Below are positions 1-9,900 of a DNA stretch of 64,000 nucleotides, piece by piece. The stretch is taken from assembly GCA_030323885.1 (NCBI GenBank), contig CM059203.1, positions 1 through 64,000 on the forward strand. The letters run 5' to 3'. Both the position numbers and the translations under genes were made by a program. The DNA comes from Branchipolynoe longqiensis. Its lineage: Eukaryota; Annelida; Polychaeta; Phyllodocida; Polynoidae. The notes beneath the pieces were generated by a model. The model was not told the origin of the DNA, did not search any database, and saw only the letters and a program-made list of their open reading frames with translations. Numbering within the stretch: position 1 is the first letter of the stretch; the number at the start of each line of letters is the position of its first letter.

Positions 1-995
1 GGACACTAGCGCGAACCTGGGTTGAACTTGGCGTTGTTTTAGTAGTTGGGGGAGAGCTATTGGTGAGCTTTTAGCACGACGGGGCCCTGCTGATCGCCGC
101 ACGATGCATCGTCGCGTAATGCCGTCATCGCGTGCCGTGGTTTCACCGCGCCGTTGTCGCCTCGCCTCGCCCGACGGTCGCATGACTTGCAGTGGCCACG
201 TTGTGTGTGTGTGTGTGTGTGTGTGTGTGGCGGGGGGGGGTGTTGGAGGGTTGTGGGGGGGATGAGGGGGGTTATGGGGAGGAGGGCCGGCGGCGGTGAG
301 GGTAAGGGCGGCCCGATGGAGGAACTCGGTGTGCGGTCTTAATGTAGGGGTCAGCGCCCCCTTCCCACACACCCACACACCCACACTCCCACACACCCAC
401 ACTCCCACACACCCACACACCCACACACCCACACTCCCACACACCCAACCCCTGCACAGCACTGCAGGGGTGGAGGAAGTGTGGGAGGAGTTTTATCAAT
501 ACGCCATTGTCAATATCCGGATTCGCTGAAATGGCGCGCGAGCTTTTGAATTTATTAACATATAATATCACGTGGGAATTTAGAGGGGAAAAAACCCGTG
601 TGTTAGTGGGAATTAATATGAGGAGCGATTTCTGGCAGTTTGTCTTTTGGGCTCGTCAGTATATTTATGTTTTTTAGCGAAGAATTAGCATAAATTGTTA
701 TGGGTATGGTTATGCGGAGAATGATGGTTGTCGGAACGGGGAAGGGCTGTGGTGCGGGGGAAGGGGGGGGGGGGGTACCTCCCCGACACTGATGGTGGGG
801 AGGGGGGAGTAGGGGGGGGTACCTCACTGACACTGCCATCCTTAATAACACGTGACATAACCCGGCGGGCTCCACGAGTGAGTCACGGCCGCCCTTACAG
901 CGAAGTCAAAACTACCTTTTATTTAAAGAAAAATAAATACAGCGCCCCAATCGGTAGATGCCTGTAACCCCTACAACCCTTTATATATATATATA
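1..995. repeat. Left flank with simple repeats, no gene seen
   Basis: No supportable gene. It holds a GT microsatellite at about 203-229, a minisatellite of CACACACCCA/CACTCCCACA-type units at about 365-447, and G-rich tracts near 755-820. Two isolated CACGTG E-boxes lie at 569-574 and 849-854. Open frames here are translations of the simple repeats. Confidence 0.7.
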
Positions 996-1366
996 CAGGG
1001 ATGAACTATCTCCGCCATTTCGCGGATTTCCGCGATTGTTGATATTCACTGATTAATGCTCACAAAATGCAAATATATTATATATATATATATTATATAT
1101 GAGAGTAATTGATTAGACCAAATCCCATTTTATATGACCTTAGATGTTGCTAGAGCATAGATCCCCAACAAGAAATGATTAGGTACGGGCGATAATACAG
1201 TCACAACAGGGACAGTTTAAACCTGACTTCCGGCATTTTCCCGCGATTCCCTGATAGTGCTAATCCTATGCTGGAAAATCCGCGTTTGCGCTGAAATTCG
1301 CCGTTGGCACCAAGGTCTCGGCGAGATTTCCGCGTGAATTTTTGCCGAAGACCACCTTCATCCCTG
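996..1366. mobile_element. MITE family a (TIR CAGGGATGAA)
   Basis: The segment starts CAGGGATGAAC and ends CTTCATCCCTG, an inverted repeat. Its interior has the same 'TTTCCGCG'-type text as copies at 24036-24403 and 59900-60219. A piece of SINE family 1 tail ('ATGACCTTAGATGTTGC') and a TA microsatellite sit inside it. The terminal CAGGG resembles hAT-type ends, but no transposase is present. Confidence 0.6.
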
Positions 1367-1482
1367 TAAGCTGTGACAAATGCAAATAATTGTTGTGTTG
1401 TGCATAATTTACTACTACAGTAGACTTATCTAGGACTTATTTAACGTATAGAAGCCTATGGGTCAGAGTCGGGGAATAAAGC

Positions 1483-2160
1483 AGCCAATCAGCGACGAGT
1501 ATTTTGGTCACGTGACCGTTACTCCGTGGGACTAGAGTTGTTTAGGGTGGGAGGGTGTTTTGTCTCAGCCAATAGGAAGGCTTGATTTGGCTAATTTATG
1601 CAAATTTATGTATCTAGGTCACGCCCACGCCCAAATAAGGGTGTATGAAACTAGGTCAAGTTTGGGGGTTTGACCTAGATAGGGGGTTAAAAAGTTCCAT
1701 TCGGCGCTTAAGCGTTGAGTCTATGGAATGGTACCGTGTGTTTGCGCGCACTATCTGGTCGTTTTACTGGACTTTTTGCCAAATTGTGTGTGCGTGTGTG
1801 TGCACCCCCACCAAAAGGGGGCGTGGCCTATTTTGATTGACAGTTGGTTTCAGCCAATGTTCGTTGAGTATTCGTTTGATTGACAGATACGAACTGGTGT
1901 TGTGGTGCATTTTGTAAACATTGGCACGTGCTTTCGGGGGTGTATGTAAACATTGGCACGTGTTTTTGGTGCGGGGTCCGTGGGACTAGAGTCGTTTTTC
2001 GGGTGGGAGGGTGTTTTTGGTAAACATTGGCACGTGCTTTTGGGGGGGTATGTAAACATTGGCACGTGTTTTTGGTGCGGGGTCCGTGGGACTAGAGTCG
2101 TTTTTCGGGTGGGAGGGTGTTTTGTCGTTTAGTAAACATTGGCACGTGACACGTGCTTTT
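1483..2160. promoter_or_regulatory. E-box and CCAAT-box rich tandem repeats
   Basis: Six CACGTG E-boxes fall at 1925, 1957, 2031, 2063, 2143 and 2150, and another at 1509. CCAAT motifs occur near 1487, 1568 and 1852. A segment beginning TCCGTGGGACTAGAG and ending GGGTGGGAGGGTGTTTT is repeated at about 1523, 1977 and 2083. This looks like a duplicated regulatory block. Whether it belongs to the host or to the left end of the Polinton is not resolved. Confidence 0.5.
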
Positions 2161-2169
2161 GAATTTTGA

Positions 2170-2450
2170 ATTTTGGCGGGTACTGCTGCCGTAATGCCAA
2201 ATGTAAGATATCCGGTGAGTACTCCGGTGGTTATATTTGTTGCTGTCGCAATACCGAAAGCGGAAATGTATGACATCCGGTGGTTGATTTTTTGTAATTT
2301 TAGTCATATTGTATACTGTCGTATACCGGAAAGCGAAACGAAACGAAACCGAAAACCGAAACCAAAAAATTTAAAAAACCGAAAATGTATGAATCCTCCG
2401 ATGATTTTTTTTGAATTTTAGTTATATTTGTAACTGTCGTAATACCGAAT
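2170..2450. repeat. Three diverged tandem units
   Basis: Three imperfect copies of about 85-110 bp share the pattern AATGTA-GA-ATCC followed by a T-rich stretch and then CTGTCGTAATACCGAA (about 2200, 2265 and 2384). A GAAAC/CGAAAAC simple repeat lies between copies two and three. No coding signal was seen. Confidence 0.5.
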
Positions 2451-2500
2451 GGTTATGTGTGTGGTTATTAAAAAAAGAAGCTTTTAGGAATCTGCGTGCG

Positions 2501-2547
2501 CGCAGACGCCGGTGTACGAGCTTGAAGGCCGTACACCGGCGTCTGCG
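2501..2547. repeat. Perfect 17-bp stem, 13-nt loop hairpin
   Basis: CGCAGACGCCGGTGTAC at 2501-2517 is the exact reverse complement of 2531-2547, with a 13-nt loop. The GC-rich stem stands out in AT-rich surroundings just left of the Polinton genes. It could be a fold-back tip, a replication or terminal structure, or part of an RNA. Only the structure is seen; function is inference. Confidence 0.75.
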
Positions 2548-2554
2548 TCTGCGC

Positions 2555-2815
2555 GAGCTATATAGCCCCGAAGTCTCGGGTTGACTATAAAACTTACAAG
2601 CACACTAAATTAAAAGCAGTGTTATGATTCGCATTTAAACCTAAATGGTTGATTCGAATGATAACTTTTAACGATGTCTGCGCATGCGCTATATATATAT
2701 ATAGCCTTGAAGGCTCGGGTTGACTATAAAAACTTACAAGCACATCAAATACAGTGTTATGATTCGCATTTCCACATTGGCTAAATGAGCAATTCGAATG
2801 GTAACTTTTTTTGAA
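2555..2815. repeat. Direct duplication of about 125 bp
   Basis: The blocks at about 2562-2672 and 2696-2805 are two copies sharing CTCGGGTTGACTATAAAA, ACTTACAAGCACA, GTGTTATGATTCGCATTT and ATTCGAATG-TAACTTTT. Each is preceded by a GCGC-AGCTATATA-type stretch. They may be repeats near the left end of the Polinton. Confidence 0.6.
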
Positions 2816-3925
2816 TTGTTGTTAGTTGCAATAGACAAAGACAAATTTAATGCAATTGGCTTTTTTATATATGTTTTTATAACAAAGAACAATTAAGATA
2901 AGTTGTGATTACGTGGTAATCATTGTTTATTAGGTATATACCATTTTGCGGTTGTTATCACAATTTATAGTTTAGTGAGTAACCACAATAACAATTTGAG
3001 GCAAGCCGCAATAACAATTTTAGTGTTTTGTGCCCGTGTCTTCAATCTTACCGAAGCCCCTTTCACAGCGGGGTACACACGCGACCAACATTCTGCAGGG
3101 GTAGTGTTACTTGAATGCGACTTTTTTAAATTGGTATCCTGCTTGGGGGGCCCGTGAGTTATGGATTTATTTCTTGTTGGGTTTAACAACCCGGACCACA
3201 TGTGGTTTTCGTTATATTGCGGGCGATGCCATGTTTTGGTTCTGATTACTGCAGTATAGCTTAACCCTTTTAAAACTAAATACGCTTTATAGTGTGCAGT
3301 GTATTATATATGACAAGAATCACAGTAATAACAATTTTGTCATAAAAATGACAATGAATTATAATGAGCAAAAATATATTGCCATATTGTCCAAAATTTC
3401 AGTTGTCTGTAAATAGTTCTTTTGATCACGATATCACAGGTTTTCTTTTCCAGTTTAGTCGAACTAAGCCGAACCGAGTCGAGCCTGGCCGAACCGCTTG
3501 ACGATAGTGACGATATTGTAGTATGTAATGATTGTGAAATTACATTTCAAGTCCATCCAAACCCGGTTATGATAAAACCTTTAAAGAAAAATAGTATTAG
3601 TTAACATATTATAAATTAGTGTTATATGGTTATAGTACAACAATTAATATAAAAAAACATATAATTTGAATTTTTTTAAAGAGAATATATAATGAGTTCA
3701 CATACCTTTAATGATTTGTCTTGTTGCAATATACAAGTCTCAAAGGCATTGTAAATGCTCTTCATCCGTTCCGTTCTGTTCCACCGTGTGTCAGTGCATT
3801 TGTTTGCAAAATCCAACTTCTTTTTTTGTTCCAAATGCAATATTGGGTAGTATCATATATTGTAGGAAAACAAAAACATAACGTGTATATGTGTATGTGT
3901 ATGTTTATTTATATGTAAAGTGTGT
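2816..3925. other. AT-rich stretch with possible small exons
   Basis: No confident gene. On + a strong acceptor-like site (TTTTCTTTTCCAG, ending about 3454) precedes an open frame of about 50 codons to a stop at 3604; it includes a Cys-x-x-Cys pair. On - an open stretch of about 45 codons ends at 3706 in a good donor (AAAG/GTATGTG). Either could be an exon of a spliced Polinton gene, but I could not connect them to a start codon. Confidence 0.3.
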
Positions 3926-4552
3926 TTAAGTATAAAATATTTCATGTATGACTGAATTTTTTGTAAATCGCCATGACCGTAATTTGGAAGTCGAAACTTT
4001 TTCTATAGGATAAATTGATTGCAAAATTATATCGTTAGTTTGGTGTGGAATTAAAACGGCTAATTTAGCCCATTTTGTGCATTTTTCACTATCACCATCA
4101 TGTCCAATTTCATGTTTAAATTTTTTGATAAAAGTGTAGGTAACACCTATATGATTTATTTTTGATAATTGCCTAAAATCTGGGGTTACTAATATAGCTT
4201 TTAATAAAATTATAATAATGGATGCGGAAACAAAAACACCACCAGCCATTGTGCGCTTAAATTTTTCAGCTGCGGCTCTGCAAGCGTGCTTGTTTATCAC
4301 ATGTTTAATAAAATTTGTTAAATTATGAATTTGATTAGGAATAATAAAGGTATCAAAGTGTTGTAACTCTAAATTAATGGTTTCTATAGCCTGAATTTCA
4401 TGGAAAGAATCAACGGGTGCAACAGTATTATTATCTACAACATTACACAATTTTCTTAATGTACTTACATGATATGGTGATGGTGTCTGTTTTGAGAAGC
4501 GAGTTTGATGGACTATTGTTGAGGGTTGAAGATGGTAAAATGATGTTGTCAT
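3926..4552 (-). CDS. Unknown protein, antisense gene of the Polinton
   Basis: The frame is 208 codons starting at an ATG at 4552 and is divergent from the acidic/PC4-like gene on the other strand. I do not recognise the family. One hydrophobic segment at about residues 104-121 (GVFVSASIIIILLKAILV) could be a membrane helix. The rest is hydrophilic with scattered Cys and His. A strong donor-like GTAAGTAC lies inside the frame near codon 28 (about 4460-4470), so the real product may be spliced and shorter at that point. Codon use is AT-rich like the neighbouring element genes, and a single reverse-strand gene at one end is common in Polintons. That it is a gene at all is moderately supported by length; its function is unknown. 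Confidence 0.45.
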   Translation of the reverse strand: MTTSFYHLQPSTIVHQTRFSKQTPSPYHVSTLRKLCNVVDNNTVAPVDSFHEIQAIETINLELQHFDTFIIPNQIHNLTNFIKHVINKHACRAAAEKFKRTMAGGVFVSASIIIILLKAILVTPDFRQLSKINHIGVTYTFIKKFKHEIGHDGDSEKCTKWAKLAVLIPHQTNDIILQSIYPIEKVSTSKLRSWRFTKNSVIHEIFYT

Positions 4553-5025
4553 GGCTATAAATGAATGAAAGTTTTTGTGAAATGTACACGTTACGTCCGA
4601 GTCCTCCGGTGGGTAGATACCAATATGAATTTACAAAATATGGAGGGCTTATGTGGGTTGTAAGAATCCAAGATGGCTCCCAAGGGACGCTAAATATTTT
4701 TTTTTTTTGGTAGTTTATCATTCAATTATAAGCCGAATCCTGGTTACTGGGTATCTAAGTTAACCAGGTTTGCGTTTCCGGGTGGAACACGGTGTGTCAC
4801 AAAGCCCGAATCTTTAAGAAAAATGTCCTTATCGGTACTACTTCTACTAGTGCTACTATTACTATCGCTGTTGCTTTTAATAGCACTACTACCATCACCA
4901 CCACCATCACCACCACGATACCAGACGTCATTAAGTGAGAATATTAGTAATTATTTGTAAGTACTGAACTTTTCTTTTTTGAAAAAAACATTTTGAAGAG
5001 ACAGAAATCAAAAAAAAGGAGGACA
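4553..5025. promoter_or_regulatory. Divergent intergenic region with trinucleotide repeat
   Basis: This space between two divergent genes probably holds both promoters. It contains an impure CTA/CCA trinucleotide microsatellite at about 4843-4920 and no clear TATA box. The + gene start is placed at ATG 5026, since the frame upstream of it has no ATG. Confidence 0.4.
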
Positions 5026-5829
5026 ATGAGTCGTAGAGGTAAAAAAAGTGATATGAAGTTGAATTTTACACCTTCAGCATCAACATCATCAGCATCATCG
5101 TTAAATATTATTCCTGGTACTTCTAATGCTCCTTTAAGAGCTATGTCAACTACCGGCGCCGCAGTGGGTATAACCCCGATCACTGTGGCTGGTAATTTAG
5201 TCAACGCTGGAATGATAGCAGCAATGACACCAACACCAACGGCAGGGGTGACGACTTCGGTAACAATTGAACATTCTGACACAAATGCCGCGGCGGCCAC
5301 TGCTATAAAATTAAATAGTAGTGGCTACAATGCTAATTTTAACGAGCAACAAGATAGGCATGCTGCTGCGGTAGAAAGTCTTTTGGAATTGGCAGTAGGT
5401 GGCAAATTGCCAGAAAAAATTGCGAACATTTCAAATAAGGATTGGAATGAAATTAAATCACTCGCGTTAGACGTAGAAGAAGTTGAAATGGAGGATGATG
5501 GGCAGCGCATAGATAACACCGACACAGACGAGGAGGAGGAGGAGGAGGAGGAGGAGGAGGAGGAGGAGGAGGAGGAGGAGGATGAGGAGGAGGCGGACGA
5601 AGATGACGAGGTGTTTGTGGAAAAAACAAAGATAGCGAAAAAAGTAGTAACAGTACTAGAGTTGAAACTGAAGTAAAACCCATTCACTACCAACACCAAC
5701 ACCAACACCACCTTCGCGGTCAAAATACCGATATTAGCACACCTACCAAAAAAAAGCTTCGACGGATACCACCTACAATGGTTGATATAGTAAATGAAGC
5801 AATTCACCAAAATGACATTACCACTGAAG
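5026..5829 (+). CDS. Acidic protein, exon 1 of spliced PC4-like gene (frame break)
   Basis: From ATG 5026 an open frame runs to a stop at 5676. It is Ser/Ala/Thr-rich, then has a run of about 20 Glu coded by a pure GAG repeat (about 5530-5580). The frame one base back is open from 5586, continues past the stop with a coding-like Lys/Arg-rich segment, and ends at 5829 in a classical donor (GAAG/GTAAGG). The two frames must be joined between 5586 and 5676. Two six-A runs (5621-5626 and 5638-5643) are the likely places. The cause may be a real one-base loss, an assembly error, or slippage. Joined with exon 2, this would be an acidic nuclear-type protein with C-terminal PC4-like domains. The gene start and splice donor are well supported; the break is seen directly. 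Confidence 0.6.
5530..5585 (+). repeat. GAG trinucleotide repeat (poly-Glu)
   Basis: This is a nearly pure GAG microsatellite inside the acidic coding region. In the frame one base back it reads as poly-Gly and meets a stop at 5583, so the frame change must lie 3' of the repeat. Confidence 0.9.
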
Positions 5830-6120
5830 GTAAGGTACGTTAATTACATTTTTTTTTAAAAATTATTGTTAAATTAAAAGTATATAAACTGAAGTTGTTG
5901 TAAAACATTAATCATAAAGGGTTAAATGCATTCAGCGTGTATGTGTCTCTGAGCGGGTGTCATTTATCGTTTTGTAGACATTGATATTAGGTGGTGTTGA
6001 AAAGGTTAAATGTATTTGTCGTACACGCATGCTTGGAATCTGTTTTACTAACAATTTTTTATTTTTTAGATACATTATTGTAAAAAATATTTTAATACAT
6101 TTACTTTTTTGTTTAAACAG
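5830..6120 (+). other. Spliceosomal intron, 291 nt, inside a Polinton gene
   Basis: The donor GTAAGG at 5830 follows GAAG. The acceptor TTTTTTGTTTAAACAG ends at 6120 after a T-rich tract. Exon 1 ends after codon position one and exon 2 supplies two bases, so the phase matches. Both flanks are open in the joined frame, while the intron contains stops in all useful frames (for example 5838 and near 6112). No cDNA evidence is available here. Confidence 0.75.
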
Positions 6121-6968
6121 GACTGAACCAAATTGTCGTCAAGACGACACAACTTAAGCCACCGCGGACACCTCGAAAAAGAATTCATTTCGTAGCTGAA
6201 GAAAAAGAAGAAGAAGAAAAAAAGAAACGGGCTCGCAAGACGTATGAAAAAATTGTAACTCCAAAGCAGCTAACGGGCTCTCCAAAAGAAGTAGTCGCAA
6301 GTACTTTTACAGCAGTTCAAGATTCGGATCAATGGTCAGCCGCAAATCCCAAAAAAAGAGAGCAACTATTCATCAAAAGTTTTACAAAAGCGCTTAAGGT
6401 AAATTCATCACTTTGGTTTTCTGACGATTATACATTACCCATTCCCATTATTACACCCATAGTTAGACCACATACACATACATTATTCACAACTGAACCA
6501 ATACAAACCAACGAAAATGTGATACTAATTCAACCCAATAGCCAATTTAATTTAGCTAATTCTGAGGTGCGTTTGGAAATCTATGATAATGAAATGAAAT
6601 TTGTGAAACAGAAGAAAAATAGCGTATATCAAAAAAGTGTGACAATTAATTTAAAAGCGCTTAATGATATATGTCATGTAAGTAACAAAGTTGTTACATA
6701 TTCGGAAACATTGAAAAAACAAGTAGCTGAAAATTCTGTTGATCCAAAAACAAATAATTTGAAAATTATTATTGATCCGCTTAAATCAGTGTTCATTGCG
6801 GTATCCATTTACCAGGGTCAAGTTTTAATTCACATCAGACATTATTTGAAACGAGAAATGCAAGAGGGTCTTGTAAAATTTATTCCGACAAAGGAAGGTA
6901 TTACAATCACGGCTAATGCTTTAATGGATTTGAATGATAGAGTATTGCCAATAATTAAACGCTCTTAA
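6121..6968 (+). CDS. PC4-like ssDNA-binding protein, exon 2 (C-terminal part)
   Basis: The frame is open from the acceptor at 6121 to the stop at 6968, about 282 codons, with no ATG before an ATG at 6595, so it has to be reached by splicing. It begins with a Lys/Glu-rich basic-acidic stretch. It ends in a segment resembling the PC4 (transcriptional coactivator p15) fold: VLIHIRHYLKRE, then PTKEGITI, then a hydrophobic helix to the end (about 6820-6965). A second, weaker copy of the same pattern lies before it (about 6560-6680, VRLEIYDNEMKFVKQ), suggesting tandem domains. PC4 proteins bind ssDNA and act in transcription or replication, so a replication accessory role beside the polymerase is plausible. 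The polymerase gene starts only 7 nt downstream. The domain call rests on recognition by eye. Confidence 0.6.
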
Positions 6969-6975
6969 AAAAAAA

Positions 6976-9900
6976 ATGGCCTCCAATTTAAAGTGTATTC
7001 ATTGTGGTGGTAAATTTGCTTTACAAAGTCAACTGACAAATCATGTAAAAAAATGTAGATTTTTGTTTAGGTATTGTCCATTATGTGGAAATAATCTATG
7101 TAAAAAAAGGGAATGTAAAGGTGAAATATTTAATCTAGATGAGTTGTCTTTGGTTATCAAAAATAATCCGGATATATTAGATATATATAACAAACGATGG
7201 ACTGCAATTCAAACGGGTGTGCGCACAAATGGTGTAAAAGTTTCACAGGTTAACATACGCTTACCAACAGGTGAATTAACTGATGCAATTGATATTATGC
7301 GTACTATTCACACAAATCAACGTGAACTATATAAAGTTGGTCTTTCGCTTGGTCTTATATTGCAACACAAAGAAACAAATGAGTATCGTTATTTTCATGC
7401 GTCGCAAAATAATGCACAATTAACAAAACAACTTTTCTCGATTTCCAATTCAATTACATTAGAAAGATCACTTATTTCATATTTTGTTATTTGTGATGTT
7501 ACTGAAGAAGCAAAAAGAGTAGTGAATGAAGATACAAAATGGAAAATTGTTGAAATAACAAACCTTAATGTGGCAATATATAGAATTAATTCTTTTCCAA
7601 TTGGAACTATACCTAGAATTCCAACACACATGCTTAAACGCGGTATGTTGCATTTTCAAAGGAACTCTATAACACATAGGAAATATAATGATAACTTATG
7701 TGTATTTAGATGTTTGGCAAAATATTTATATAATGATTGCAATGTAGCTGTAGAATTATTAAAACGATATGATTCTTCTGCAAATCCAAAATTATTTAAA
7801 GGTGTTTTGTTAAAAGATTTTGCTAAATTGGAAAACTTGTTTGATGTGCAAATTGGTGTTTATAGTATTGCAGCTACAGGAAAAGTATCTGTTATTCAAA
7901 CACCTACAAAAAATTATGCTGAAAATGGTAAAATGAATGTTAATTTGTACAAAAAACATGCTAGTTTGATTGTGGATTTTACACGTTATATTCAAATATT
8001 TACTTGTAAAAAATGTTATAAAAGATTTAACAAAATTAAGTATCTTCAGCAACATTATAAAGCATTAAAACCATGTACTAAAGTTAACTTTCAGTATCCA
8101 GGAGGTGTGTATAACAATACTTTAAATGTATTTCAACAATTAGCGTTAGCTGGTATTCACATTTCAAATAATATATCAAAGGTTTATCCATATAAAATTA
8201 CTTACGATTTTGAAGCATTTTTTAAAAGCCCAACTTGCTCGAATACAAAAAAAGTAAAAATAGAGGCAAATCATGTTCCACTATCAGCCAGTGTAGCATC
8301 GGATTTTCCTGGATATGAAGAACCTATTTGCTTTATTCGTAAAAAAGATAACGATTTAGATGATTTAGTTAACCGAGTGTTTTTGTATATTTATGATTTG
8401 GCAATTCTTATCGGAAACAGTGTAAAAGATATATTTCAGGTAACTTTAATTGAATTAGATAATATTATAGAAGAGGCTCTTACTTGTGAAAAGCAAACTC
8501 AAAATGGAAAAAAATGGCATTTAACAGCTCATCCATTTGTTATATTAAAAAAACGGTTTCTTAATTGGATATATCAGGTTCCGGTTATTGGTTTTAATAG
8601 TGGAAAATATGATTTAAATTTAATCAAAATAGAATTTCATCAATTTTTACATAGTCGCGAAGAAACTGTGCAAGTTATTAAACGAGGTAATCAATATTTG
8701 TCTATTACAACAGAACATATGCTGCTTCTTGATATTTTTAATTATCTTGCTCCAGGATATAGTTATGATTCATATTTAAAAGCTTTTACTAAAGACAATG
8801 TTAAGGGATATTTTCCATATGAATGGTTAACCAGTGTTAAAAAACTAAATAATACAACACTTCCACCAAGGGCGTGTTTTTATAGTTCGTTAACAAAAAC
8901 TACGATAAGTGAAGATGCGTATAACACTTGTAAAACAATTTGGAAGGATCGTAAAATGAAAACATTTAGAGATTATTTGATTCATTATAATAATAGTGAT
9001 GTAAAACCATTTGTTACAGCATTAAATAACCACGCTAGTTTTTTCAAAGAACGTAATATTGATATGTTTAAAGATGGAATATCACTACCTGGTTTAACTT
9101 TAAGATTTCTTTTTCAAAATATAAATTCAGCGGCACCATATGTTCTTTTTAATAATCGAGATAAACATTTACACGAACTTGTTCAAGATCATTTAGTTGG
9201 GGGCCCTTCAATTATTTTTCATCGGTATCATGAATCTTGTGTGACAAAAATACGAGAGGCTGACTTTGGTGATAAAGCTAAATTATGTCAGCATATAATA
9301 GGTGTAGATGCAAACTCGCTTTACTTAAAATGCCTTTCTGAAGAACATTGTTCAGGTTTTTATATAGAACGACGTAGGTGTACTAATTTTAAAGCTGAAA
9401 TTTGTCAAAAAACAAGTATTACAGCTTTAGAATGGATACAATATATAGAATACATTAATCAAATAAAATTAAAACATCAATTGAATGGTGGTGAAGTTGT
9501 TATAGGTGGTCGTAGAATTTCGGTTGATGGTTTTCATGTTGAAACTGGTGATATATATAATTTCAATGGTTGTTATTGGCATGGGCATAACTGCAATTTA
9601 ACAACAAAAATGAATGTTGATGAAAAAATTAATAGACAAGCTCGCACTCAAAGAGTTTACGAATATTTAACAACATTAGGTTATAAAGTTACTATTATGA
9701 ATGAGTGTAAATGGAACCAATTGAAACAATCTTCCAAAGTTGCTAACATTTTAAAACACTGGACTATTCCGAAACCAAAGTATAACACAGATATTTTAAC
9801 AGAAGCAGCAATTTTACAACAAATTGAAAATGGAACTCTTTTTGGTTTAATTCAAGTAGATATTATAACACCTGAATCTTTGAAACCATATTTTAAAGAA

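Noticed and set aside
3422..3604. Complete small gene
   Set aside because: The frame is plausible only as a 3' exon after an acceptor near 3454; no upstream exon could be tied to it, so it was kept only as a note.
5621..5627. Programmed -1 frameshift at AAAAAAC
   Set aside because: The heptamer is not in the zero-frame phase needed for standard slippage; slippage in the A run or an error is simpler.
5700..5829. Linker-histone-like domain in the segment before the intron
   Set aside because: Only about ten residues look similar; too short to support.
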